From Saprospiraceae bacterium (GTDB lineage: Bacteria > Bacteroidota > Bacteroidia > Chitinophagales > Saprospiraceae): a stretch of 64,000 bases of DNA. Shown here piece by piece: positions 20,718-29,160 of this stretch. The stretch covers positions 186,001-250,000 of the forward strand of contig JADKAS010000033.1 of the NCBI GenBank assembly GCA_016715245.1. The letters are read 5' to 3'. The notes under the pieces were generated by a model. That model made no database searches. It saw nothing but the letters and a program-made list of their open reading frames with translations, and was not told where the DNA came from. The stretch's first letter is position 1; the number at the start of each line of letters is the position of its first letter. A program made the translations under genes and the position numbers.

Positions 20718-22790
20718 ATGAATAAGAAAATGCACTTTACGATTGTCCTTTTGTTATGTTTTGGTTGCCTGTCGGTTGTGGCCCAGAAACAGGTATACAA
20801 GGCAAAACTTCAATACGATATGGGTCAGTACTCTTTAGCAAAAGAAGGAATACAGGATTATCTGGCAGATTTCCCTGCGGATATGGAAGCCCATCTCCTG
20901 CTAGCAAAATGCCATTATGCTTTGGGCAAATGGAATGATTGTATAAATAGAGTTGAAAAAATTATCCATCTGACAAATATTCCTGCAGATGTACATGAGT
21001 TATATGGAAAAGTCCTTAAACAAGTCGGAAGATTCGAAGAAGCCAAAAAACATTTTGAAATATTTGCGCTGCAAAACCGGGAAAAAGGCAGTTTACATAT
21101 AAAAAGTGCAGAGTTTGCCATGGAAGCAATGGCCCGAGAATCAAAATATGATATCATTTCCCTTCCTTATAACAGTAGCACCTCCGACTTTGGGCTTACA
21201 TTTTATCAGAACGTTCCGGTTTTTTCCTCTTTCAGAACAGATATACTGATGGATGAGATGCAAAAAACATCCAATGCCTATAACGGAGTACAAAAAAGTT
21301 TTTTTTATTCAAACAAAAAACATCATTTCATCAAAGGCCTGAACAACAAACTTGACGGTATTGGTCCTTTGAGTTTTTCCAGCAACGGCGAATATTGTGC
21401 CATGATTGAATCATACATGACTGTTGATTGCAACATCCGTTGTGAAAAAAATAATGGTGTACTTTATCTGGCTAAAATCAGCAAAACCGGTGATATAACA
21501 GAAAATCATGCATTCGTTCATAATGAAGCAGGGTCTTCCATACATAGTGCGCACATTGCGTATGACGGGAAAGCACTTTACTTTTCATCTGACAGACCGG
21601 GAGGTTTCGGAGGATTTGACCTTTATGTAAGTTATAAGAAAAACAACTTCTGGTCATTACCTGAAAACCTGGGACCGGAAATCAATACATCAGGAAATGA
21701 ACTTACACCTTATTACAACAACGGTGAATTATTATTTGCTTCAGACCTGTTACCGGGATTTGGTGGTTATGACATTTTTCAATCAAAAGTAGAAAACGGT
21801 AACTGGTCTTTGGTAAAAAACATGGAATATGGTATCAACTCCATAGGAGATGACTACTTTCCTGTGTTTAATTCCAAAGGTGAAATGTTTATAACTTCAA
21901 ATCGTTTGGGAGGAAAAGGCGAACACGATATTTACAAGGCAATTAAGGTTGTCAATGATGAAGAACCTTTGCTTTCAGCTGTAGAGGTAGATTTGATTCC
22001 TCCGGCAGTTTCCCTTGAAAGCCTCGAAGATAAACACGCTAAAAACCCTCAAAGCAATACAAAAACAGTCGCTTTGAAAAGCAATGAAGCAGTAAAAACA
22101 AATTCTGTATTTGTTCTTCCCGAATTTGACAGAAAAGAAATAGGTATGCCTGCCGCTGAATTCTCTCTCGATGGAGCAAGAAGAATTGCCATGGGTAATA
22201 TAGCCCCTACCGGAGAAGTATTTTTTATTCAACTCGCTTCGGTTACCCATCTTGAACCCAATATTTCGAAATTCAGCCCTTTGGTCAGGTACGGCAATAT
22301 CTATAAAATGAATGTAAACAAGTTTATTAAAATCAGGCTTGGTTATTTTACAGATAGGAAAGATGCCGATGAAACACTCAGAAATATCAAAAAGAAAGGG
22401 TTTCCTGATGCCTTTATAACAAAAGAATCTCTGGTATATTCAAATATGGAACTTCTGATGAGCAAGCTCGAAGAAGATCATACCGTTATGCCGGAAGAAT
22501 CAAAAGGAAATTCAAAAAAAGATCAGGTCAAAATCTATGGCGAAGGAGGAAAATACAAGGTTCGTCTGGCGTCATATGAAGATCCAATCTGGTTTGATAT
22601 AAACAAAGTAAAAGATCTGGGCCGAATAGAACAATGGACAAAAGGAAGTTGGACCATCTTTATCCTGGCGGGTTTTAAAGATTTGGAAGAAGCAAAAGAG
22701 GCTGAAATTCAGGCAATAAACCGTGGCTTTAAGACGGCAGAAGTGGTAATTGATACCGGCGGCATTCTCGAAAGGCTGGTAAGAAATTAA
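20718..22790 (+). CDS. Exported TPR / PD40 beta-propeller / SPOR-domain envelope protein
   Basis: About 690 residues from ATG at 20718, chosen because it begins the signal peptide (MNKKMHFTIVLLLCFG..., ending VVAQ); an in-frame ATG 14 codons earlier only adds a poor leader. Tetratricopeptide-like helices occupy about 20-125. WD40-like PD40 blades follow (about 135-425), including LYFSSDRPGGFGGFDLY and LLFASDLLPGFGGYD. Two SPOR-like modules end the protein (about 497-575 and 611-688), which usually bind denuded peptidoglycan. The order TPR, propeller, peptidoglycan-binding end resembles PorE of the type IX secretion system, but PorE ends in an OmpA-like domain. A structural role linking envelope layers is inference. 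Confidence 0.8.
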   Translation: MNKKMHFTIVLLLCFGCLSVVAQKQVYKAKLQYDMGQYSLAKEGIQDYLADFPADMEAHLLLAKCHYALGKWNDCINRVEKIIHLTNIPADVHELYGKVLKQVGRFEEAKKHFEIFALQNREKGSLHIKSAEFAMEAMARESKYDIISLPYNSSTSDFGLTFYQNVPVFSSFRTDILMDEMQKTSNAYNGVQKSFFYSNKKHHFIKGLNNKLDGIGPLSFSSNGEYCAMIESYMTVDCNIRCEKNNGVLYLAKISKTGDITENHAFVHNEAGSSIHSAHIAYDGKALYFSSDRPGGFGGFDLYVSYKKNNFWSLPENLGPEINTSGNELTPYYNNGELLFASDLLPGFGGYDIFQSKVENGNWSLVKNMEYGINSIGDDYFPVFNSKGEMFITSNRLGGKGEHDIYKAIKVVNDEEPLLSAVEVDLIPPAVSLESLEDKHAKNPQSNTKTVALKSNEAVKTNSVFVLPEFDRKEIGMPAAEFSLDGARRIAMGNIAPTGEVFFIQLASVTHLEPNISKFSPLVRYGNIYKMNVNKFIKIRLGYFTDRKDADETLRNIKKKGFPDAFITKESLVYSNMELLMSKLEEDHTVMPEESKGNSKKDQVKIYGEGGKYKVRLASYEDPIWFDINKVKDLGRIEQWTKGSWTIFILAGFKDLEEAKEAEIQAINRGFKTAEVVIDTGGILERLVRN

Positions 22791-22808
22791 CTAAAGAATA
22801 AATATAAG

Positions 22809-22840
22809 AAAAAGCTGTCCTTACCCGACAGCTTTTTTTT
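22809..22840 (+). terminator. Rho-independent terminator
   Basis: Arms AAAAAGCTGTC (22809-22819) and GACAGCTTTTT (22827-22837) form a stable hairpin followed by a T run, just after the SPOR-domain gene. Confidence 0.88.
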
Positions 22841-22916
22841 TGTACTTACACAAGGCAAAATAGAAATAATCATAATACTTATGTGAAAATTTGTATTTTC
22901 GCACAAATTTTATTCG

Positions 22917-24164
22917 ATGTTCACAAGACTTTGGTTAATCACCATTATTGCCGTTTTAGTCGCCGGATGTAGTTCTCCCTACAAAACAGCCATTAAATAT
23001 CCTGTCCAAAATATGACAGTTGATTTGCTGACCTTATCCTCTGATGAAATGGAAGGAAGAGAAACAGGAAAAGCAGGTGAAAAACTGGCAGCAGAATATA
23101 TTGAAAATAGATTTTCGTCACTTGGATTGCGACCTAAAGGTGACAACAACACATTCTTTCAAACCTTTAAAAAAAAATTAAAAGCACATCCACATGCTGA
23201 AATATCAGAATCTGACCCTGAAATTTCGGGAAGAAATGTAATCGGATATATTGACAATAAAAAACCGTATACCGTTGTCATAGGAGCCCACTATGATCAT
23301 TTAGGTTATGGAGAAGGAGGAGGTTCTCTCCACGCTGGCGAAAAAGCCATCCACAACGGTGCTGATGATAATGCAAGTGGGGTTACTGGTCTTATTTACC
23401 TCGCAGAAGCACTGCAAAAAAAAGAATACGCCAATAACAACTATCTTTTCATTGCATTCTCAGGAGAGGAAAAAGGTTTATTAGGATCTAATTTTTTTAT
23501 TAATAATCCTACGGTTGATAAAAACAGTATCAATTACATGATCAATATGGATATGATCGGAAGATTGGGAAAAGAAAATATTTTACTGATTGGCGGCGTT
23601 GGCACTTCTGTCCTGTTTGAGTCATCAATCAATGAAATTAAAACCACCGGAATAAAAGTAAAAACAGAAAACAGCGGTGCCGGATCTTCAGACCATATGT
23701 CCTTTTACAATTCAGGAATTCCGGTACTAAGTTTTTTTACCGGACAACATGAAGACTATCACAAACCCAGTGATGATGCACATCTTATCAATTATTCAGG
23801 TATGCAGTCAGTGGTGGAATATATATATTTTCTTATTGGAAAACTGGATAAAAAAGGGAAACAGATTTTTGTTAAAACACAGGACAACACACCTTCCACC
23901 AGGACTTTTTCGGTTACTTTAGGCGTCATGCCGGATTATCTTTATGACGGAAAAGGTATGAGACTTGATGGCGTGAGAGACGGAAAACCTGCCAGTGCCG
24001 CCGGACTTCAAAAAGGAGATATTATTATAAAATTAGACGATATTCCGGTGGATGATATACAGATGTATATGAAGGCCCTGGCGAATTTCAAACAAGGTCA
24101 GACGATCAAAGTGTCTTTTATAAGAGATCATCAAACCAATGAAGTAAAAGTTACTTTTTTGTAA
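22917..24164 (+). CDS. M28 family zinc aminopeptidase lipoprotein with C-terminal PDZ domain
   Basis: A 415-residue lipoprotein (signal ending VAGCSS). The M28 domain has the metal ligands in order: His in GAHYDHLG, Asp in NGADDNASG, Glu-Glu in FSGEEKGLLGS, Asp in NMDMIGRL and His in EDYHKPSDD. That makes a di-zinc peptidase likely, acting on peptides in the periplasm or at the surface. The last ~95 residues (from about 320) form a PDZ domain with the usual ASAAGLQKGDIIIKLDD core. The next gene begins 27 bases after the stop, so the two may be co-transcribed. Confidence 0.9.
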   Translation: MFTRLWLITIIAVLVAGCSSPYKTAIKYPVQNMTVDLLTLSSDEMEGRETGKAGEKLAAEYIENRFSSLGLRPKGDNNTFFQTFKKKLKAHPHAEISESDPEISGRNVIGYIDNKKPYTVVIGAHYDHLGYGEGGGSLHAGEKAIHNGADDNASGVTGLIYLAEALQKKEYANNNYLFIAFSGEEKGLLGSNFFINNPTVDKNSINYMINMDMIGRLGKENILLIGGVGTSVLFESSINEIKTTGIKVKTENSGAGSSDHMSFYNSGIPVLSFFTGQHEDYHKPSDDAHLINYSGMQSVVEYIYFLIGKLDKKGKQIFVKTQDNTPSTRTFSVTLGVMPDYLYDGKGMRLDGVRDGKPASAAGLQKGDIIIKLDDIPVDDIQMYMKALANFKQGQTIKVSFIRDHQTNEVKVTFL

Positions 24165-24191
24165 TTGATAAAAGAAAATAAAAATATTTTC

Positions 24192-24674
24192 ATGTTCAGT
24201 GAACGACAAAAAATGGATGATTTTCTACTGTATGTATCGCTTGCCCTATTAGCCGTGGGCAATATGGTTTTGTATCGTTTTATGAACGAAAAAAATCTGG
24301 TATTTTTTAATATCAGTGTTCTTTTTTTAATATTAATGTTTATTGTATTTAAAATTTTCAGACTCGATACAAAATTTAACAAAGAAGGAATTTTGTACCG
24401 TTTTTTTCCATGGCATCTCAAAGAAAAGATGATTAAATGGGACGATATTGAATCCATCACATTCAAAAACATCAAACCTTTCAGGGATTTCGGTGGGTAC
24501 GGAATCCGGTTCCGGTATAACACCTGGGCATATATTATGAAAGGCGATCAAGCCATTGAAATAAAATGTAAAAATCAGGTCAATCTTATACTTCTGGGTA
24601 TTCTTAACAAGGAAAAAGTCATGAACGCATTGCGGCAAAACAAACATGGGCATGTCATTCTGTCTGAGAAATGA
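24192..24674 (+). CDS. Two-helix membrane protein with PH-like C-terminal region, function unknown
   Basis: 160 residues from ATG at 24192; an earlier TTG at 24165 is possible but abuts the previous stop. Two transmembrane helices (about 12-32 and 38-58) are followed by a cytosolic portion, FNKEGILYRFFPWHLKEKMIKWDDIESI, that resembles the bacterial PH-like domains of small membrane proteins. I do not recognise a named family. It follows the M28 peptidase by 27 bases and precedes the ECF sigma factor by 44, all in the same direction. Confidence 0.65.
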   Translation: MFSERQKMDDFLLYVSLALLAVGNMVLYRFMNEKNLVFFNISVLFLILMFIVFKIFRLDTKFNKEGILYRFFPWHLKEKMIKWDDIESITFKNIKPFRDFGGYGIRFRYNTWAYIMKGDQAIEIKCKNQVNLILLGILNKEKVMNALRQNKHGHVILSEK

Positions 24675-24718
24675 AAAATTCTTAACTTTTTTGTAACTAA
24701 TTTTAAATCTGAGCGTCT

Positions 24719-25237
24719 ATGTCACAAGAAGTGAAAAACGAACATTCCCTTTTTAAAATACCTTTTAAAGATAAGGTATACAGATTTGTTTTTAATATTG
24801 TAATGGACCCAATGGACGCTGAAGATATCATGCAGGAACTGCTGATTAAAATCTGGCGAAAAAAAGAACAATATCTCGAAATTGAAAATAAAGAGGCCTG
24901 GTGTATGACGGTTGCCAAAAATATGGCTATCGACAAAGTCAGATCGCGAAAAATGCCTTCTTCGGACATTGATGAACACCGGGACATCTCTGACAAGACA
25001 TTAAATCCGGAACAGGCATTCGAGAAAAATGAAAGTTTCAGCAATATCATGAAGTTACTTGATGAATTGCCTGAAAAACAAAAGATGATTATTCATCTCA
25101 GGGATGTGGAAGGTTACAGTTATCAGGAGATTGCTGATATGACGGACAACAGTCTTGATTTTATCAAAGTCAGTCTTCACAGAGCCCGAAAAGCTTTAAA
25201 AGATAAATTACTTAAAAACAATATCAGAAGTATTTGA
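24719..25237 (+). CDS. ECF-type RNA polymerase sigma factor
   Basis: A 172-residue sigma-70 family factor of the extracytoplasmic-function group. Region 2 (about 20-85) contains DAEDIMQELLIKIWRKKEQY and the DNA-melting stretch WCMTVAKNMAIDKVRSRK. Region 4 (about 110-165) contains the helix-turn-helix GYSYQEIADMTDNSLDFIKVSLHRARKAL. The next gene is a one-helix membrane protein of the type expected for an anti-sigma factor, followed by three DUF4252 genes that may be its regulon. The inducing signal is unknown. Confidence 0.9.
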   Translation: MSQEVKNEHSLFKIPFKDKVYRFVFNIVMDPMDAEDIMQELLIKIWRKKEQYLEIENKEAWCMTVAKNMAIDKVRSRKMPSSDIDEHRDISDKTLNPEQAFEKNESFSNIMKLLDELPEKQKMIIHLRDVEGYSYQEIADMTDNSLDFIKVSLHRARKALKDKLLKNNIRSI

Positions 25238-25305
25238 TTTTAATAAAAAAGTCGATAATTTAATGAAACATCGCCAAAATAAAAATGAGAATTAATTGAT
25301 TTACT

Positions 25306-25785
25306 ATGGATGCCAGAATAAATGATCTTTTGGAAAAATATTGGGAAGGAGAAACCACCGTTGAAGAAGAAAATATTTTAAAATCCTATTTTCAAAATGG
25401 CCAGATTATGCCCGAACACGAGGCATTCACACCTCTTTTTGTATATTTCAATGAACAAAAGAAATTACTTTATTCTCTGCCTCCTGTTGAAGATATTATT
25501 CAAAAAAGTAACATCTCAACACCTGTCATTACATTGACATCCTATAAGAAATGGATGTATGCTATTGCCTCTGTATTCTGCCTGGTCATCGCATCATGGT
25601 TCTTATTCAAACCTTCAAATGAATCTCTTTCCTCAACGGCTTATGTAAATGAAATAGAAGACCCGGAAGAAGCCTATCGTGTCACCATGGAAGCACTTGC
25701 CATGGTATCTGGAAAATTACAAAAAGGAACCGAAGGCATTACCATAGGTATGGAAAATGTAAACAAAGCCAATATTTTTAAATAA
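25306..25785 (+). CDS. Putative anti-sigma factor (single-pass membrane protein)
   Basis: 159 residues. The N-terminal ~85 residues (MDARINDLLEKYWEGETTVEEE) resemble the cytosolic sigma-binding part of Bacteroidota anti-sigma proteins. One membrane helix follows (about 87-105) and then a short periplasmic tail. It begins 68 bases after the ECF sigma gene. No FecR domain is present, so it would not be a TonB-type transducer. The role is inferred mainly from position and topology. Confidence 0.65.
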   Translation: MDARINDLLEKYWEGETTVEEENILKSYFQNGQIMPEHEAFTPLFVYFNEQKKLLYSLPPVEDIIQKSNISTPVITLTSYKKWMYAIASVFCLVIASWFLFKPSNESLSSTAYVNEIEDPEEAYRVTMEALAMVSGKLQKGTEGITIGMENVNKANIFK

Positions 25786-25843
25786 TCAACAATTCTTATT
25801 CAGAAAAAATTCAGGAATTAATTAACCTTAAAATAAAATATAC

Positions 25844-26350
25844 ATGAAACTTTTCTCCCTTCTCTTTATAGTCATGACTTTCATCATTTCAGGGTTTGGA
25901 CAAGCTGATGCTGTTGATAAATATTTTAAAGATTATCAGGAAAATGCAAATTTTTCTACGGTTTATGTCAGTCCGAAAATGTTTCAGATGATAACCAAAG
26001 CTTCAGAAAGCCAAGATCCCGACGTGAAAGACGTACTAAAAGATCTGAAAGGTCTCAAGATTTTGAGTACAAAGGTAAAACCTGAACAAACATATTCCGA
26101 AGCAAATAGAAGGATTACCAATAAAGGATATGAAGAATTATTAACCGTCAAGGAAAAAGGATCTCTTGTACGATTTGTGACCCTTGAAAAAAGCGGGATA
26201 ATCGAAGAATTATTGATGTTGGTTGGCAATAAAGAAGATTTTATTATGATTAGTTTTATTGGTAAAATCAACCTGAGCAAGTTGTCAAAACTTGCAAAAA
26301 AACTGGACATTCAGGGGGCTGAACACCTCGACAAAATCAATAAAAAATAG
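25844..26350 (+). CDS. DUF4252 domain protein, exported (copy 1)
   Basis: A 168-residue protein with a signal peptide (about 1-20). The mature part fits DUF4252: a short helical start (VDKYFKDYQENANFSTVYVSPKMF), a middle part with the LLTVKEKGSLVRFVTLEK strand pair, and a C-terminal MISFIGKINLSKLSKLAKKL. The function of this family is unknown. It is the first of three tandem members behind an ECF sigma/anti-sigma pair, so it may be an envelope-stress output (inference). Confidence 0.82.
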   Translation: MKLFSLLFIVMTFIISGFGQADAVDKYFKDYQENANFSTVYVSPKMFQMITKASESQDPDVKDVLKDLKGLKILSTKVKPEQTYSEANRRITNKGYEELLTVKEKGSLVRFVTLEKSGIIEELLMLVGNKEDFIMISFIGKINLSKLSKLAKKLDIQGAEHLDKINKK

Positions 26351-26461
26351 CTTTTATGGAAGGATGTCAGAATTTGATACTGATACCTTTAAAAACATAA
26401 ATTTGCAGATAATTATAAACCAAATTAATAAATTATTATCTTTGGGTAAAACCACAAATGT

Positions 26462-26969
26462 ATGCGATTATTAATATTTGTAATTAGTTTTATATTAAGT
26501 TGCTCCCCCGGATATTCTCAAAAGTATCTAAAAGAATTTATAAGTGATCTTAAAAATACGGATGAATATTCTCAATGGAAAATTCCAACAAAAGTATTTA
26601 AAAAAGAAATTAAACTTGGATTTAAAAAATCTGAAATCGAATCAAATCTCAATAAAGTAAACAGTGGTATAAATGCGGTGTATGAACATAACACAGAAAT
26701 TACGGACATGGAGATTGAAAAAGATTACCAAAATCATGGAAGACTACAAAAAAAAGATGATTAAAAATGACTCGTTTTCGGAAAAACTGAGCCTCACCAA
26801 CGCGGATGAAAATATTAGCGTTTTGACCCTTGAGAAAAATGATACGGTTACAAAAATATTGGTGCTGTATCAGAAAAAATCCGAAGTCCGCGTTTATGAT
26901 TTCAGTACAACCATACGTAAAAACGAATTTGATGCTTTGGTGTGGAGAAGAGAGTTTAAAAAGTTTTAA
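26462..26969 (+). CDS. DUF4252-like exported protein (copy 2, one frameshift)
   Basis: A signal peptide (ILSCSPGYSQ; the Cys may be a lipobox) begins the frame at 26462, which is lost near 26735. The frame ending at 26969 takes over, and the joined reading EIEKDYQ-KIMEDYKKKM is smooth. The restored protein would be about 168 residues, the same size as its neighbours. It has the variable N-terminal half of the family and a C-terminal strand region (SVLTLEKNDTVTKILVLYQ). It is the weakest match of the three. A single missing base in an AT-rich run explains the break. Confidence 0.65.
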
Positions 26970-27018
26970 CGGCTGAAATTAATTAAAACTTTTCAGTTAA
27001 TCCTATAAATTTTTAATT

Positions 27019-27510
27019 ATGAAATGGTATTTTATACTTTTGTGCACAGTTTTTTTATTTGCTGAAACAACTGTGGCTGGTCAAAATCAATTATCGAATG
27101 TGTTCCGGAAATTCAGAAATGATGAAGGAGTTAAACATATCAACCTATCGGGTGATGTAACCAAAATGTTGGCAGAAAAGGAAAAAAATTTAAAATCAAC
27201 TGTTCAGGAAATGCATGTATATTTATTCACTGGCAAAAGTTTTATCAATACTAATGATATTGCAAGAGTGACAAAAGCGCTCAGAGAACAAAAATTTGAA
27301 TTATTACTCGACACCAGAGATAAAAAAGACAAGATAAAAATTCATGGTGTTGAAAAAAACGGATTTATGACTGATTTATACGCTGAAGTAATATCAGGAA
27401 AAACTAAAATCTACCTCATACTCAAAGGTAATATACTCCTCAGTGAATTATCAAAAATGAACTTTGATTTTGAAGGCAGTGGGATATTAAAAAATATTGC
27501 TATTCCTTAA
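27019..27510 (+). CDS. DUF4252 domain protein, exported (copy 3)
   Basis: A 163-residue protein with a signal peptide (about 1-21). The mature part follows the DUF4252 pattern: FRKFRNDEGVKHINLSGDVTKM, then the FELLLDTRDKKDKIKIHGVEKN strand region, then KTKIYLILKGNILLSELSKM at the end. It starts 49 bases after copy 2 and ends only two bases from the convergent folE gene. Likely part of the sigma-factor gene set. Confidence 0.8.
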   Translation: MKWYFILLCTVFLFAETTVAGQNQLSNVFRKFRNDEGVKHINLSGDVTKMLAEKEKNLKSTVQEMHVYLFTGKSFINTNDIARVTKALREQKFELLLDTRDKKDKIKIHGVEKNGFMTDLYAEVISGKTKIYLILKGNILLSELSKMNFDFEGSGILKNIAIP

Positions 27511-27512
27511 AT

Positions 27513-28236
27513 TTAATGCCCGGCATTCACATACCTTAAAAATTCTGCTTTTGTGCTTTCTTTTTTAAATACGCCGCCATATTCGGAAGTAACTGTACTG
27601 CTGGTAACATCCTGAATTCCCCCTGCTTGATACACAAAGGTGCGTTGCAGAAATCATTACCGCAACATCGTTCGTCTGAACTGCTTTTAATCTCTTCTGC
27701 TATCTGAATGGTAAGTCTTTCCTTTTGGCAAAATATTGAACAATCCTGTTTAACTTTGACAATCCAATAACCTTACCGGAAGATTTGTACGCCAGATGTG
27801 CTTTTCCTATGATGGGCACAAAATGATGTTCGCAGTGGGAATAAAAAGTAATATCCCTTTCAACCAGCATCTCATTATATTTATATTTATTGTCAAATAG
27901 TTTTGCCTCCGGTTTGTTTTTCGGATCAAGACCACTAAAAATTTCCTTTACATACATTTTAGCCACACGGTATGGTGTACCTGCCAGACTATCATCCGTA
28001 AGGTCAAGGCCTAAAGTTTCCATTATTTTAGAGAAATGATATTCAATTTCATTTATTTTTTCAATATCTGATTTTTCAAAAGCACCTTTTCTCATAGGTG
28101 TATCAACACTTGTCCAAATGTGGTTGTCTCCCTCTTCTTCAAAAAGATTTTTTTTGTAATCACCTCCTGAACCCATACTATCTTCTGGCAATTCAATTCT
28201 CAGTTTTTTTGCTCGGGCATATTTAACGTGTTCCAT
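27513..28236 (-). pseudogene. folE: GTP cyclohydrolase I, broken by several lesions
   Basis: Converts GTP to 7,8-dihydroneopterin triphosphate, the first step of folate or related pterin synthesis. The N-terminal 178 residues read cleanly and contain the zinc/catalytic segment YSHCEHHFVPIIGKAHLAY. Past 27715 at least three lesions occur. About 13 bases (the family's PQVQ) are missing between two AGG triplets after AKR. One base shifts the frame near ATTAAAAGCAG, and one extra G lies in AGGGGGAATTC. The remaining codons still spell the family C-terminus (MISATHLCVSSRG, TSEYGGVFKKES, ending at 27513). This could be a local run of sequence errors or true decay. Start ATG at 28236. Confidence 0.82.
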
Positions 28237-28436
28237 GTATACTTTTTTTATATAAACGTTAGATAGAATTTTTTGTTTAACTTTTTTACCTTATTTGTTA
28301 AACATTATTATTGTTGTATTTTTCCTGAATTGCATCTGAGAAAAAATTGAAGTATTTCTAATGATACATTTGTCAACAAATTAGAAAAAAAACTTTTTAT
28401 AAGTTGTTTTCTATGAACTTAAAACAACAAAAGAAT

Positions 28437-28444
28437 TATCTTTG
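28437..28444 (+). promoter_or_regulatory. -7 element for rpe
   Basis: TATCTTTG is an exact TAnnTTTG match 16 bases before the ATG at 28461. It falls downstream of an earlier in-frame ATG (28404), so it supports the later start. No clear -33 TTTG. Confidence 0.42.
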
Positions 28445-28460
28445 CAAAAAATTAAATGTA

Positions 28461-29160
28461 ATGAAACACCTTATAGCTCCCTCAGTGTTATCTGCTGATT
28501 TTGGCAATCTGCAGAGAGATATTGAAATGATCAACGGGACGGAAGCAGATTGGTTTCATGTAGATATAATGGATGGAATGTTTGTACCCAATATTTCTTT
28601 TGGACCTGATATTGTCAGTACAATAAAAAAACACGCTAAAAAGCCATTGGATGTGCATCTTATGGTCGAAAAACCGGAAAGGTATATAGAAAAGTTTCGC
28701 GATGCAGGTGCAGATCATATTACTGTCCATTATGAAGCATGTACTCATCTTCACAGGACTATGGAGCAGATAAAAAAAACGGGCGCTTTGGCCGGAGTTG
28801 CACTCAATCCCCACACGCCTGTCAATTTACTTGAAGATATACTTGAATTATGTGATTTTATTATTTTAATGAGTGTTAATCCCGGTTTTGGTGGGCAAAA
28901 ATTCATTTTCCAGACTTTGCTGAAAATTAAGGCTTTGGAAGAAATGATTACTATCAAAAAACCTGCCTGTTCTTATAGAAATTGACGGTGGTGTTGGCCT
29001 TCAAAATGCAGAATCTATATTACAGGCAGGAGCAAGGGTTCTGGTAGCCGGAAATAGTGTTTTTGCTTCCGAAAATCCTCATCAAACAATTTATCACTTA
29101 AAAATCTCGGTGTACATACTTTGTACGCTTAAAAACGTTAGACCAAGAAGGATTTTTTAA
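28461..29160 (+). CDS. rpe: Ribulose-phosphate 3-epimerase (one frameshift)
   Basis: Interconverts ribulose 5-phosphate and xylulose 5-phosphate in the pentose phosphate pathway. The TIM-barrel landmarks are IAPSVLSADF, HVDIMDGMFVPNISFG (metal His and catalytic Asp), DVHLMV, VNPGFGGQKF and, after a shift near 28975, IEIDGGVGLQNA and GNSVFA. One extra or missing base in the run before TTCTTATAGAAATTGAC breaks the frame. The C-terminus after YHLKI is unlike usual Rpe ends and may hide a second shift. Start taken at 28461, where MKHLIAPSVLSADF matches the family. The stop overlaps the next start (TAATG), suggesting coupling. Confidence 0.88.

Noticed and set aside
24165..24191. TTG start for the PH-like membrane protein
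   Set aside because: It touches the previous stop codon and an ATG nine codons later fits the first helix better.
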